Shown here: positions 7,779-18,169 of the stretch, one piece after another
Position numbering within the stretch: position 1 is the first letter of the stretch
Layout of the letters: each line of letters starts with the position of its first letter
Origin: Bacteroidia bacterium
GTDB lineage: Bacteria; Bacteroidota; Bacteroidia; CAILMK01; JBBDIG01
Assembly: GCA_040880525.1 (NCBI GenBank)
Contig: JBBDIG010000034.1
Coordinates: forward strand, 1-64,000
Length of the DNA stretch: 64,000 nt
Direction of reading: 5' to 3'
The notes under the pieces: model-generated
Database searches by the model: none
What the model saw: only the letters and a program-made list of their open reading frames with translations
What the model was told of the DNA's origin: nothing
Program-made: the position numbers and the translations under genes

Positions 7779-8255
7779 TTATTCAATGGTTATATCCAGA
7801 ATTTCAAAGGAAAGCACACCAGCAGGGACGTTGATTTCCACCACTTCACCTCTTTTCCTCCCCAGCAGTCCTTTGCCTATTGGGCTTTGAACGCTGATTT
7901 TCCCTTGTTTCAAATCGGCTTCGTTTTCTGAAACCAGTTTGTACTTTGTGTTTTTCCCACTTCTCATGTTCCTGAGATGAACTGTGGAGAGGATCATTAC
8001 TTTGCTGGTATCTATATTCTTTTCATCCAGGATGCGTGCATTCCCCAGGATTCCTTCCAGTTTAGCAATCTTCATTTCGAGCATTCCCTGGGCATCCTTG
8101 GCTGCGTCATATTCAGCATTTTCTGAGAGATCGCCTTTTTCCCGCGCTTCAGCAATTTGCTTTGAAATAGCAGGTCTCTCCTTTGTGGTTAGATGATGGA
8201 TCTCCTGCTTCAGCTTTTCCAGCCCCTCCTTCGTAAAATATATTGCATCTTTCAT
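7779..8255 (-). CDS. greA: Transcription elongation factor GreA
   Basis: At 158 residues this has the length and layout of GreA. An N-terminal antiparallel coiled coil contains GDLSENAEYDAAKD with the acidic tip residues, and a C-terminal FKBP-like domain ends with SPIGKGLLGRKRGEVVEI. GreA enters the RNA polymerase secondary channel and stimulates cleavage of backtracked transcripts. The gene is separated from the PorV-like gene by a probable terminator and leads a short unit with the HIT gene. No clear -7 box was found in its upstream region. Confidence 0.93.
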   Translation of the reverse strand: MKDAIYFTKEGLEKLKQEIHHLTTKERPAISKQIAEAREKGDLSENAEYDAAKDAQGMLEMKIAKLEGILGNARILDEKNIDTSKVMILSTVHLRNMRSGKNTKYKLVSENEADLKQGKISVQSPIGKGLLGRKRGEVVEINVPAGVLSFEILDITIE

Positions 8256-8290
8256 CTTCAGCTAAAATTTCTACCGTTCTGTTAAAAGCA

Positions 8291-8325
8291 ATAAACGCTT
8301 TGACCCCGTGGATCAAAACGTTTAT
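8291..8325 (-). terminator. Probable terminator after the PorV-like gene
   Basis: ATAAACG at 8291-8297 pairs with CGTTTAT at 8319-8325. After one mismatch, TTTGA pairs with TCAAA, leaving a 9-base loop. On the minus strand the hairpin is followed shortly by TTTT. It lies between the secreted-protein operon and greA, the expected place for the end of the 17061-8353 transcript. Confidence 0.5.
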
Positions 8326-8352
8326 TTATTAGTTCAAATTTAATAAGAAAAC

Positions 8353-9450
8353 CTACAAACTCAACCGGCCTCCTATTGAATGAATTCCATTGAAATTAAC
8401 AGTAGCACGGTATGAATAATCAAGTCCGAAACTTCGCCTGTAATCCCGTTTGCTGGTTTCGAGGGCTGTTCTGCCAAATGGAATATCTACCGAAACTCCG
8501 GCAGAAGGACCGGAGAAAGCTGTTCTCCTTTCTTCATCACTGAATATACCTTGCTGATAGGCATAACCACCTCTCACAGAAACAATTTTTCTGAAGGAAT
8601 ACTCGGCTCCAACAGAAAAAATATCAGTAGCAAATGCATTGGAAGAATAGGTTCCGGCAAGTGTCAACCTGTGAAACTCCAGATCCTGCATGATGCTGTC
8701 TCCAAACCGGAAATCATAGGAAAGGCCTATGCTAAGCATTGAAGGCAGTTCATATTGGGCAGAGCGGCTTTCCAGCGTTCTGTTCAGTTCATTACCCTGG
8801 ATGATGCCGTTCACTGAAAGGCCATCACCATTGTAGGTCATGGGAGTTCCCACATTCCGAAGTGCAACGCCAAACTTGACGCGGTCGTAGTCTCCTGTAA
8901 CGTACTGAATTCCTGCATCAAGCGCAATGCCCGTTGACTTCACGTCACTAATGGATTCCGATATGATCCTGACCAGGCCACCCCCTCTGATGGAGGGGGA
9001 AAATGCTTTTACGAAAGACGCCCCCAAGTTAAAATATTGAGGAGAGTAGGTACCGATCCCTCCTTCAGGATCCTCCTCAGTCGTTCTCTCAATATCGCCA
9101 AAATCAAATGCCATGAGACTCAGGCCAAGAAATTTAGTTCCTGCGCTGTCAAGGCTTGAAACCAAACCGAAGGAATTGATATTGATCCCGGAACCCCCAA
9201 GCCATGAGGTGCGGGAAAACATGAATTCGGTGCCTTTGGTAAATGCTAGTCCTGCAACGTTGAACCGCATGGCTTCCACACCTGATATGGAAGCACTGTT
9301 TGCTCCGCTCCATCCGGCACTTCGCGCCCAGGGATTTACTTGTAAACTCATGGCTCCTGCCTGTCCTGCACGATCAGGGTTGCCTGCTTCCACTCCGGCA
9401 GATGCCAGCAGGAACAGGAGGCCCAATGCGCTATAATATAATTTTTTCAT
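8353..9450 (-). CDS. PorV/PorQ-family outer-membrane protein
   Basis: The 365-residue product has a signal peptide (residues 1-22, ending GVEA). It then shows the PorV/PorQ signature: an N-terminal block ending in GAMSLQVNPWARSAGWSGA, the MRFNVAGLAF segment, and alternating beta-barrel strands to the C-terminus. PorV shuttles T9SS cargo at the outer membrane, and PorQ-like relatives are outer-membrane barrels of the FadL type. This copy is the third gene of an operon with a TonB-dependent receptor and a giant secreted protein, 38 bases after the latter. It is therefore more likely a dedicated partner for that protein than the genome-wide PorV (inference). Slightly shorter than typical PorV. 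Confidence 0.8.
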   Translation of the reverse strand: MKKLYYSALGLLFLLASAGVEAGNPDRAGQAGAMSLQVNPWARSAGWSGANSASISGVEAMRFNVAGLAFTKGTEFMFSRTSWLGGSGININSFGLVSSLDSAGTKFLGLSLMAFDFGDIERTTEEDPEGGIGTYSPQYFNLGASFVKAFSPSIRGGGLVRIISESISDVKSTGIALDAGIQYVTGDYDRVKFGVALRNVGTPMTYNGDGLSVNGIIQGNELNRTLESRSAQYELPSMLSIGLSYDFRFGDSIMQDLEFHRLTLAGTYSSNAFATDIFSVGAEYSFRKIVSVRGGYAYQQGIFSDEERRTAFSGPSAGVSVDIPFGRTALETSKRDYRRSFGLDYSYRATVNFNGIHSIGGRLSL

Positions 9451-9488
9451 CGTTGATTCTTCTTAAAGTTTTAAGGTTGAATACAAGG

Positions 9489-12400
9489 TTAAAATATGTC
9501 AAGATCAATGGGCCTCATTACCCCGAACCATTTAATTATCTTCTGGCCCAGTTCGCCACCGTCCACATGAATAATATAAATGCCGGACGAAATAGGAATT
9601 CCTGCGTGATTCTTTAAATCCCAATCAAGGAAATTAACATGGTTCTCAAAAGATTCATCTTTCCTGTATTGCCGGATCAGCGTACCATCCAGCGTATATA
9701 TGGAAATATCCACTTTTGGAGGCAGGTTCGTAATCCTTACACGCGAATCCACCTGGCTATTTTCATACGCTGAATAAGCATAATATGGATTAGGAACAAC
9801 CTGCACCATTTGCATAGCTTCTTCACCGGCTTCCTTGCTTTTTACGACCTGGATGTTTTCCGTGCTGAACCGGTACAGTGGAAGTGAGTTGTTTTCCACA
9901 GGTTGTCCATCGTTCACTTCGTAGGAGGCAAGTGGCTGCGACACACGCAGTTTCATCCTCATATCATTAGGAACTACGCCTTCTTCATACGATAGCATCG
10001 GATACTGGGGATTGCTCATCGGCAACAGCGTCCACATAGCTGAAGCGTAAAGTGCTCTTTTATGAACAGGCGAAGGCTGCCCCGACTGACCCAATAAACT
10101 AAGATAACTCGCTCCTGCATCATACGCAGATGAGTAATCAATAGCACCAAGCCCTCCGGTTGCCGCCATTACATAGGTGTAGTGCTTTCCAGCCATTACA
10201 TAACGCAAATAGTTTTTCCCGGCTGCCGTGCTGTTCTGGATGGTTGCAGTAGGATTCCATTTCATATCATCGCCATTCTCGCCTTTGAAAAAAGAATCTT
10301 CACCGTAGAGGATATTAAGGCGCTGTCCTGTTTCCAGATCAATCGCATAACCGGGAAACCAGCCCATGCCGACTGCACTGATATAGTGAGGATCATCCGG
10401 GTTGTTGGAAGGAGCAGCGGAAGGATCAGCCATGTTTCCGTCTTTATCAATTGAAGGACTTCTCCGCATATCGAATTTCCGGGCACCTCCAACATTGTTC
10501 GAAGGATCTTCACCCATTTCAATTACCACGCAACGGGTCCATTTACTTTTATCAGAGGTGAAAACCAGGTCAACGCTGTGAAGACTATTCATGCTCACAT
10601 CGCAGTGGGAACCTAATTTCGGCCCCAGGGTGTATCCTCCCCTGGACGCATTCACGTCAGATATGGCCGTGAGCGCGTATGGCGCAACGATGCCATCAAG
10701 AAGCGTTTCGTACACCGCATTTTCATCCAGCCAATTAGCCGCTCCGCAATAGGCGTCATCAGTTTGATCATTGGTACCTTCTCCGGCAGTACCCCCGTCA
10801 TCTACATTGCCTGCACGTATCCAATTCAGCGGATTGGCAATTCCATTAAAGTCGCCATCCCCATCAGGAATTCCCGGCAACCATCTTTGGGACGGATCTT
10901 CATATTCCATGGTGGCATTGAGAAAACCGTTTTCCTCATCTGTGGTATCGGCTCCGGGCTCTGGCGCAACTTTGTGCGTTACGGAAAGCCCCCACTTCAG
11001 GATTACCTTTTCATCCGCACCGGCTGCGGTCGTATCCGATTCAACTGATTCGCCAGTGGAAAGATTAGTAAGCGTCCATTTGGACTGCCCGGTAAGGAGG
11101 GTTCCGCGTGCAGGATTAGCCGAAATATTAGGATCTGAAAAGCTTAGCTCAAATTCAGCACTTTCAACGGCAAGGGGGTCTATTACCTTTACATTAACCG
11201 GCCCCATTCCTTTTGCATAAACAGGCTCCGGCACAAAAGTATTGGCTAAAATTTCATCCTCCGTTTCAGGAGTGAGTTCCAGTATATTTCCACCGTTCCC
11301 CATACCTTCTATTCTTCTCAGTTCAGGTCCGGAACCGTATTCCGCTCCCACTACGGCACCACCAAATTCTGCAATGTTTCTGTGTGGTATACCAGTATAG
11401 GTATGAACATTTAAACGACCTGCCAGATATTGCCGGTCCTCATCCGGATTATCGGCATTGGCATAAGCCAATATCATATAGTAGTAAGACTTATAATTGA
11501 TAAGACTATCCTCACCACTTGCAAAGTAATCCTGGGTAATTGAAAACGTATGGCTAATACCATCATTGGCCGCATCCAGGATCATGGGGACATAGTTCGT
11601 CTGTCCGATTACCGGATCGAATTCACGATTGATCAGTTGAGAAACCTGATCCTCTACGTCTACCTGAATGATAAGCCTGGCGAGATCAGCATTTGCCAGT
11701 TCAGAGGGAGTAGATTGTACGTTAGAGTTCGCCAATTGATAAATCTGGTATCCCTGGAAGGAATAGTATACAGTGTCACCATCTTCTGTTATTTCAAAGT
11801 CCCGGTAGTTCTCAATGGACTGAGTATTATTAAGGATGAGAACGAGTTGCCTGTCCAGTTCCTGAATGACCAGATCAGGTGCATCAGGACCATCAATCAG
11901 GTCAAAATTGTTGTTGTAAAGTTTCTGTGCTTTATCGTCAGCCAGTCTCAATTGATCCAGCGAGCCGGTAGCGCCACCCGTGGAAGCACGGGCCCATACA
12001 GCACCGGTTACAACGTAATTCACAGCACCAGGCGCAAGGCGGAAAGCCCCGGCTGACTGGAGAAACCTCCTGTCAGCAGGCCTGTTACCGGCTGTCACCT
12101 CTGACCATCCGTTCGCATCGCGTGGATCATCCGGAAACATATAGCTCGCAGGAGAGCCTGTTTTATAACCAGAGCCTCCGAATGTGATCGGTGTACCATC
12201 CTTCCAGGTACCTGTCAGGTAATTATAAAAATCCTGGCTCTCTTCAGGGTTACCGGTGGCGGTGAAATCATTGTTGTAGTAAACAAATTTTTCCATGCCC
12301 AGCACATTTCCATTTTCATCGGTGGGTCCCTGGAAAAAGTCAACTCCTACTGAGGGAGGGTTGCTGCCATATCCATTGGTTCCATCATCAAAGTTGTCAC

Positions 12401-13310
12401 CGTTGTAGCATATCCCCAGGCTTCTTTCCACATCGCATCCTACGTAGTCATCAAAAGCATACCCGAGGTCGGCATCCACCCATTGTCCAAAGTATACGCT
12501 GTCCAAGGCATCACGTGAACGGTTTATGATCTTATTATTGTAAAATGTCATGTTATTGATTTCGTCATTCGTGGCAAAGGCAAATGCCTGTGTCTGAATT
12601 TCGAGACCGATGGGTGCGGCTTCGGATTCTTCATGAATGTTTCCCTTGTCGTTATAAACAAACCACAGTGTCTGGTCGCCAAAAACATCAGGGTAATCTC
12701 CGCCACCAGCATCAGGATTGTATACACCGTCCCCATCTTCGTCCACAAACGGAGCAATAAATTTGGCTTGGCCGGGACTTTTTCCATTGCCAGGCCACTG
12801 CCGGATTCCGGGTGTTACTTCGCCCGTTTCCCGGTAATTTTGTATTTCCTGACGGGAAATTTCATAGATCCTGTCCCACTGCAGACATTCCTCTACGCTG
12901 ATCGTAGCACTTTGGGTATCCAAAGGACCGGGGTAAAAATCACTCCCTGATTGGCGGTAGGTCATGGCTGCAAGCTTAAGATTATTTCCGGCATCATATC
13001 CGCCAATCCAAAGGGCACCGGCAAAAAGGGAATAGCGCCTGATGGCACCTTCTTCCGTAACCTTAGGAATTTCATAGCGTGCCTGGCCCACCAGGTCCCA
13101 CCACATATCGCCACCATTCATGATCCGGGCGCGGACGTTATTTATATCAAGATCCACCTGAGCAGAAGCCGGAGCACATCCCGCTACCATTTTGTTTACC
13201 TGGCTGCCCTGCTTTTTTACAGGTATCCCCACATTTTCTTCTGCTGACAATCCCGAAAAGGAGAAGCAGGTAAATGCGATGAAGATCCAATGATTGACTG
13301 CTTTATGCAT
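9489..13310 (-). CDS. Very large secreted protein with T9SS-type C-terminal domain
   Basis: The 1273-residue protein has a short signal peptide (residues 1-23, ending SGLSA). It then has a long Asp-, Asn-, Gly- and Tyr-rich body without an enzymatic motif that I can recognise. Calcium-binding-like acidic turns such as DEDGDGVYNPDAGGGDYPD recur. The last 110 residues begin with VVPNPYYAYSAY and contain an Ig-like fold with YTLDGTLIRQY and SGIYIIHVD, the layout of a type A T9SS sorting domain. The end differs from the usual Lys-rich tail: it closes with KWFGVMRPIDLDIF. It lies 31 bases after the TonB-dependent receptor gene and 38 before the PorV-like gene. Surface exposure or release is inferred; the ligand is unknown. 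Confidence 0.8.
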   Translation of the reverse strand: MHKAVNHWIFIAFTCFSFSGLSAEENVGIPVKKQGSQVNKMVAGCAPASAQVDLDINNVRARIMNGGDMWWDLVGQARYEIPKVTEEGAIRRYSLFAGALWIGGYDAGNNLKLAAMTYRQSGSDFYPGPLDTQSATISVEECLQWDRIYEISRQEIQNYRETGEVTPGIRQWPGNGKSPGQAKFIAPFVDEDGDGVYNPDAGGGDYPDVFGDQTLWFVYNDKGNIHEESEAAPIGLEIQTQAFAFATNDEINNMTFYNNKIINRSRDALDSVYFGQWVDADLGYAFDDYVGCDVERSLGICYNGDNFDDGTNGYGSNPPSVGVDFFQGPTDENGNVLGMEKFVYYNNDFTATGNPEESQDFYNYLTGTWKDGTPITFGGSGYKTGSPASYMFPDDPRDANGWSEVTAGNRPADRRFLQSAGAFRLAPGAVNYVVTGAVWARASTGGATGSLDQLRLADDKAQKLYNNNFDLIDGPDAPDLVIQELDRQLVLILNNTQSIENYRDFEITEDGDTVYYSFQGYQIYQLANSNVQSTPSELANADLARLIIQVDVEDQVSQLINREFDPVIGQTNYVPMILDAANDGISHTFSITQDYFASGEDSLINYKSYYYMILAYANADNPDEDRQYLAGRLNVHTYTGIPHRNIAEFGGAVVGAEYGSGPELRRIEGMGNGGNILELTPETEDEILANTFVPEPVYAKGMGPVNVKVIDPLAVESAEFELSFSDPNISANPARGTLLTGQSKWTLTNLSTGESVESDTTAAGADEKVILKWGLSVTHKVAPEPGADTTDEENGFLNATMEYEDPSQRWLPGIPDGDGDFNGIANPLNWIRAGNVDDGGTAGEGTNDQTDDAYCGAANWLDENAVYETLLDGIVAPYALTAISDVNASRGGYTLGPKLGSHCDVSMNSLHSVDLVFTSDKSKWTRCVVIEMGEDPSNNVGGARKFDMRRSPSIDKDGNMADPSAAPSNNPDDPHYISAVGMGWFPGYAIDLETGQRLNILYGEDSFFKGENGDDMKWNPTATIQNSTAAGKNYLRYVMAGKHYTYVMAATGGLGAIDYSSAYDAGASYLSLLGQSGQPSPVHKRALYASAMWTLLPMSNPQYPMLSYEEGVVPNDMRMKLRVSQPLASYEVNDGQPVENNSLPLYRFSTENIQVVKSKEAGEEAMQMVQVVPNPYYAYSAYENSQVDSRVRITNLPPKVDISIYTLDGTLIRQYRKDESFENHVNFLDWDLKNHAGIPISSGIYIIHVDGGELGQKIIKWFGVMRPIDLDIF

Positions 13311-13341
13311 TGTATTAAATTTTAAATCGTGAAAGATTCAA

Positions 13342-16300
13342 TTAGAAATTAAAAATTGCCCCTAATCGGATAAAACGTGGTTGAGCATAATTTGCCGGAT
13401 TATCCACTTTGAGTGAATACTGATCCACATAGGCTTCCGTACTCGTAGCATTCGCAGCCGTTTGACGACCTTCCACTGAAGCAAGGAATCCGTCATCATC
13501 AGGACTTCCGGTGTAAGCATAAACATTTACCACATTCAGGGAATTCAGGAGATTACTCACCCAGATATAGACATTAAGTGTCATTGGATTATTCTGGCGG
13601 TAAGCGGAAACTTCACTGTCATCCCGGTTCGTTCCCAGGAGGAAGTTTCTATCTACTTTCAGGTCAGCACGAAACTGCCACGGCAGGCGAGAACCATTAA
13701 TATTCCCGCTTAATGCTCTTCGCTGTGCAACCCCAATGGCTACGGCCTGGGTCACGTTTTCCTGTTGTGTATAAGGTTCACCGGAGCGGGCATTGATGAG
13801 CAGGTTAAAGCCCATATTTTCCAGCAATGGAATATCTTTTTTATCATCGGCTTCTGCTGCAGGATTGGTTCCGTCCTTTTCTCCACGAACCCAGACCGGT
13901 CCGTTGTAACGGGGACCATCAAGGTAGCGATAGTCAACTACGGCTGCGATATTATGGCGAACGTCATAGCTCAGCGGCACCGGAATGCGCAGGCCGGGTA
14001 ATCCAAGATTAGCGAAGTTGGCGCCTGAAGTTGCGGAAGAGCCTGTTCCATCTGCAAATTGAAGGGTATAATTAAAGTTGAGGCTCACATTTGAACCAGG
14101 CAACTTCCGGAGATCATATTTAGCTGCGAATCCTTTTACGGTACCAAAGTCAATATTGCCGTAAGAAGTATATTCAATCGGATACGCCTGAACTACTCTT
14201 ACCACCTGCACCATATCCCGGATCTCTCCATAAAATGCTTGCAACGTCAGCGCGGTATTGACACTCAGCTTTTGCTTGAACCCAAGTTCATAGTTGATTC
14301 TCTTTTCCGGTCTTAGTGCCGGATTATTAATACGCCTGGTTGAACGGCTTTCCAGGAAGAAATAATCCTCAATTCCACCAATGTTATAGGTACGGGGGCG
14401 CTGTGTCAGGACATCATAGTTTGCAAAGAAAGATGCCTGGTCAGAGATGGGAAAGGAAAATGAAACTCTGGGCATCACAGACACCTGGGGCTGGTAGTCC
14501 TCAAATGACTCCGTTGTCAGTTCCTCCTCCGTATTAAGGAGGTAAGGTTGGATTGTACCGGTTGTAGTACTCAGGGCAATATTATTCGGATCATTTATTT
14601 CGGCCCCCGTTTCGTCATACCAGGTATCACCATCACGGTAGCCTACAATTTGAGGAGAAGGACTAGACAGGTCATTTACGTATACCTTAAAGTCGCTTCC
14701 GATATTTCCCGGGTGGTTATAATTATCACTAATCTCCCCGGCAGTCCGGATTGGATACAGGGAATAGGGATCTTTCAGTACCGGCTGGTTGGCGTCAAAG
14801 CGATCTACCCGTACGCCCACCCGGAAGATCAGATCGCGGAAAGCAAATTTATCCTCAATGTAACCAGCTACATAGATGGGATTATAAGGTGCCAACAGGC
14901 GTCTTTCATCATCAACAAAGTCCGCAAGCGATGGCCTTCCTTTTAACTTATCCCCTTTATAGTCGTATCCATAATACGCGACCAGTGAATTACCCTGGCT
15001 CAGGAGATCGTCTGCACTAAACATATCCAGAGAATAATCAGCCGGGCTGTACCGGTCAATATTGATAATGGAGCGTTCGGTGATAGGATTTCCGTAAATG
15101 TCCGTAGCGCCTCTGTCAATCAGTGATTGCCTGAAATTCCGGTCAAAATCAGATTGGGCATCCGGGTTCGTGACCGATTCATCAAACGGAAGAAAATCCA
15201 CGGTATCCTGAAAAACTTCATCTCTGTATCGGCCAACGGGATTCGCAGTATCAAGCTGGGACAGGTGGCTGTTCATCAACTGGCGCATTTGTGTCCAAAG
15301 TCCAGTCGCGTTAATGCCATACGAGCGCTCTACGCGCTGTTCAAACTGCACTCCGAATTTTATTGCATGATTTCCAACATTCCCAGAAGCCGTAGCAAAA
15401 AGATTGAACTGATCCTCTTCCAGCTTTTGATAATTGGGGTATTGCGCACCACTGTTGTTCCAAAGAGAATAAATGATCCGTGGTGCGTCCCCGTTTCTAA
15501 GGCCACCAAAGGCCACAACCTCATTTAGGCTACTAACATCCCCGTCCTGCAAATCAAAAAATTGTTTAGTATAATTTTCTGTAGTGGGATTCAGGCCTGC
15601 CGGTGTAAATTTCACCAGGGTATCCTGATAGCCCTGTAACACATTGGTATAAGTTTTCTGGCCATTCACTACAATGGTATCCAGTGCATAAAACGGTGCC
15701 CTGTAGGTTTCAAAAGATCCCAGGTACCCATAGTCAAAAACATTATCCTTATGCGTATCATCCTGGCGGGTAAAGTATTGCTTTGAATAATCAACCTGAA
15801 CGGAATAATATGCATTCTTAATGGTCGAGGCTGAGTCATAATCGAAATTTTGTCCGAAACGCAGGTATCCCCGATAGTTGCTCCTGATCACCTGGGGATT
15901 ATTGCTGCTGTTGACCAGGGAATAGCTGTAGATATATTCATTGTAATTTCTATATCCAAACTGTCCTCCAGCGGTCACATTAAAATTCTTAACAGGCTGG
16001 AAATCAAGTTTCCCTGAAAGATTAAAATTGATCTCATCAGTATTGGGCTTTATTTTACCCAATTCAAAATCATCCTGGGTAAGAAATTCGGAAGCCGGGA
16101 CAAAACCAATACCTCCAGGAGCAGGACGAATAGGATTTCGCTGAATCTCGTCAAGCACATCATCTTTTATTGTATAAATACCAATCGCAGAAGGATCATT
16201 GTCCCTGGTACGGCTAACGTTCCCTGCCAGGAAATATCCTAACATCACGGAGTCGCGCCTGTCATCCTTGTCTTTTACGATCAGCGGTCCTGTCACGTTT

Positions 16301-17061
16301 GCCTCAAGGAGATTATAGCCATAAGGATCAAACATCTCTGAAGAAATAAGCTCTAAACCACCGCCAAACCGGGTGGATGGCCCCCTTGTGGTAATGCTGA
16401 TAATCCCTCCTATAGCATCGCCATATTCGGCAGGAACCCCACCTGTTATTACCTGAAGCTGCTCAATAGCATTCTGCGGCATGCTGAGACGCCCGCGAAC
16501 CTTCATTCCGTCAATATAATATTCCGTAGCATCGGTTCTTGCACCTTTGATATTGGGGGTTCCGCCATCCTTGGAATATACACCACCGGCAATAGCGGCA
16601 GCCTGGTTTACACTTCGGGTTGGAAGTGCCTTGATTTCTTCTTTCGTAATCGTTTCGCCCTGGGTGGTTTCATCCAGCTCGATCAATGGCTTCACGTATT
16701 CCACAAAATCTACGGTGGTAAGTTGGGTAGCCGAAGAGGTCATCTTAATATCCACCTTAGTAATTCTCCCAGCGTTAACTATAACATTTCTTGATTCGAA
16801 AGGGCGATAACCCACATAGGTAACTCTGATGGTGTAGGATCCGGGCGTCAGAGGCTTGATCGTATAATAGCCTTCAACATCAGTCGCTGATCCGCCTTTT
16901 TGCGCTCCGTTTAGCTCTGCCACCACGTTGGCAAACATAATCGGTTCTCCGGTTTGAGCATCGGTTATTCGTCCGCTTACCTCACCTGGTGAGGATTGCG
17001 ACCAGCCGCAAACGGAGATGAATAACATTGACAGTACGAGAGGAAGTAACTTTATCTTCAT
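13342..17061 (-). CDS. TonB-dependent outer-membrane receptor with regulatory-like N-domain
   Basis: Starting at the ATG at 17061, just before the signal peptide (residues 1-22), the product is 1239 residues. The open frame extends 25 codons further upstream, but that part has no signal character. Domains in order are a carboxypeptidase-regulatory-like beta-sandwich (about 27-112, GEVSGRITDAQTGEPIMFAN), a plug domain (about 115-235, with ALPTRSVNQAAAIAGGVYSK and YYIDGMKVRG), and a 22-strand-type barrel ending in the aromatic terminus IRLGAIFNF. It imports a large ligand with TonB energy. No SusD homologue follows; instead a giant secreted protein and a PorV-like protein do. It is the first gene of that operon. 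Confidence 0.88.
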   Translation of the reverse strand: MKIKLLPLVLSMLFISVCGWSQSSPGEVSGRITDAQTGEPIMFANVVAELNGAQKGGSATDVEGYYTIKPLTPGSYTIRVTYVGYRPFESRNVIVNAGRITKVDIKMTSSATQLTTVDFVEYVKPLIELDETTQGETITKEEIKALPTRSVNQAAAIAGGVYSKDGGTPNIKGARTDATEYYIDGMKVRGRLSMPQNAIEQLQVITGGVPAEYGDAIGGIISITTRGPSTRFGGGLELISSEMFDPYGYNLLEANVTGPLIVKDKDDRRDSVMLGYFLAGNVSRTRDNDPSAIGIYTIKDDVLDEIQRNPIRPAPGGIGFVPASEFLTQDDFELGKIKPNTDEINFNLSGKLDFQPVKNFNVTAGGQFGYRNYNEYIYSYSLVNSSNNPQVIRSNYRGYLRFGQNFDYDSASTIKNAYYSVQVDYSKQYFTRQDDTHKDNVFDYGYLGSFETYRAPFYALDTIVVNGQKTYTNVLQGYQDTLVKFTPAGLNPTTENYTKQFFDLQDGDVSSLNEVVAFGGLRNGDAPRIIYSLWNNSGAQYPNYQKLEEDQFNLFATASGNVGNHAIKFGVQFEQRVERSYGINATGLWTQMRQLMNSHLSQLDTANPVGRYRDEVFQDTVDFLPFDESVTNPDAQSDFDRNFRQSLIDRGATDIYGNPITERSIINIDRYSPADYSLDMFSADDLLSQGNSLVAYYGYDYKGDKLKGRPSLADFVDDERRLLAPYNPIYVAGYIEDKFAFRDLIFRVGVRVDRFDANQPVLKDPYSLYPIRTAGEISDNYNHPGNIGSDFKVYVNDLSSPSPQIVGYRDGDTWYDETGAEINDPNNIALSTTTGTIQPYLLNTEEELTTESFEDYQPQVSVMPRVSFSFPISDQASFFANYDVLTQRPRTYNIGGIEDYFFLESRSTRRINNPALRPEKRINYELGFKQKLSVNTALTLQAFYGEIRDMVQVVRVVQAYPIEYTSYGNIDFGTVKGFAAKYDLRKLPGSNVSLNFNYTLQFADGTGSSATSGANFANLGLPGLRIPVPLSYDVRHNIAAVVDYRYLDGPRYNGPVWVRGEKDGTNPAAEADDKKDIPLLENMGFNLLINARSGEPYTQQENVTQAVAIGVAQRRALSGNINGSRLPWQFRADLKVDRNFLLGTNRDDSEVSAYRQNNPMTLNVYIWVSNLLNSLNVVNVYAYTGSPDDDGFLASVEGRQTAANATSTEAYVDQYSLKVDNPANYAQPRFIRLGAIFNF

Positions 17062-17386
17062 GATATCCAGTTTTTGAAAAAAATGTGTCCAAAAATGCAA
17101 AAAAATATGGCAATGTCCCTTTGCTCTATCCTGCAAAAAGCAACAAGAGCCTCATTTTCAATTCTTTTAAAAGAAAAATAAATATTTCATCTTTCTTTTC
17201 GATCCCATTTTACTGTGAACTGGAATCTAATTCCGGGATAAAAGTAATGAGTCTGAGCGTGTCAAAAAATGGCAAATATATAAGTGGAAAACAGGATGAT
17301 ATAAGTGGATTAAAGCTTTGCCTTCATATTTAATCCGCTCGTGTACGCATCTTTCTGTTTTTTTTACCCTCTTTTAATTCATCTGA
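17062..17386. other. Intergenic region upstream of the receptor operon
   Basis: This 325-base, AT-rich stretch must hold the promoter of the 17061-8353 operon. The closest match to the -7 consensus on the minus strand is CATTTTTG at about 17092-17099, one base off. I see no gene, repeat or strong hairpin here. Confidence 0.4.
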
Positions 17387-18133
17387 TTATGCCTTGTCCA
17401 GCGCTGCGAGGAAATGCTCCCGCTTTCTTTTGGATACGTCCACCATTGTCCCATCTGTCATCACCACATATCCTCCGTCTCCCCGAACATACTTTTCAAT
17501 TTCTTCCATATTGACCAGATGGGAATGATGAACGCGGTAAAATCCATAGGCAGACAACAACTCCTCGTATTCCTTGATCTTCTTGCTAACGATAAGCTTC
17601 CGGCCATCCTTAAAGTAAAACCATGTGTAACTTCCGTCAGCTTCGCAACGCAAAATATGGCTTACCGGCACAAAGGTAAGCCCTTGCGTTGTAGGCAGGG
17701 CAATTTTATGGTTTGAAGATGCTGATTTAAGATTTTGCATGAGCACCTCAAAATTTTTATTTGCCTCGCGGTGGTTCAGGCGCTCTTCCGCTTTAAACAC
17801 CGCAGCCGTGAGTTCTTCCACATCAATAGGTTTAAGCAGGTAATCTACCGCTGCAAACTTGATCGCTTTCAGGGCGTATTGTTCAAATGCGGTGGTAAAG
17901 ATTACTTCGAAGTCAGTACTGTCAAGGCTGCTCAGGATATCGAAACCGGTTCCGTTGTTCAATTCAATATCTAAAAAAACCAGTTGCGGTTTTTCATTGG
18001 CAATGGCCTCAATTCCACTTTCCACTGAATCGGCTGTGGCAATCACCTTCAGATGTTTACAATACTTCTCTATCAGCGCCTTCAGGTTTTCTCCACTCTT
18101 GCGCTCATCGTCAATTATTATGGCCTTTATCAT
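17387..18133 (-). CDS. LytTR-family response regulator
   Basis: The 248-residue protein has a receiver domain (residues 1-120) with the acidic pair D8/D9, phosphoacceptor D55 in LVFLDIE and the conserved lysine in YLLKPID. A LytTR DNA-binding domain follows (about 142-245), with FYRVHHSHLVNMEEIEKY and RGDGGYVVMTDGT. It pairs with the propeller histidine kinase encoded 36 bases upstream in the same direction. Its targets are not known. The TonB receptor operon lies directly downstream on the same strand and is one candidate. The second LytTR regulator in the window (44455-45192) is a clear paralogue. Confidence 0.92.
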   Translation of the reverse strand: MIKAIIIDDERKSGENLKALIEKYCKHLKVIATADSVESGIEAIANEKPQLVFLDIELNNGTGFDILSSLDSTDFEVIFTTAFEQYALKAIKFAAVDYLLKPIDVEELTAAVFKAEERLNHREANKNFEVLMQNLKSASSNHKIALPTTQGLTFVPVSHILRCEADGSYTWFYFKDGRKLIVSKKIKEYEELLSAYGFYRVHHSHLVNMEEIEKYVRGDGGYVVMTDGTMVDVSKRKREHFLAALDKA

Positions 18134-18169
18134 CGCTCTTCATGTTTAGTTCAATTCTCAAATTCGGGC

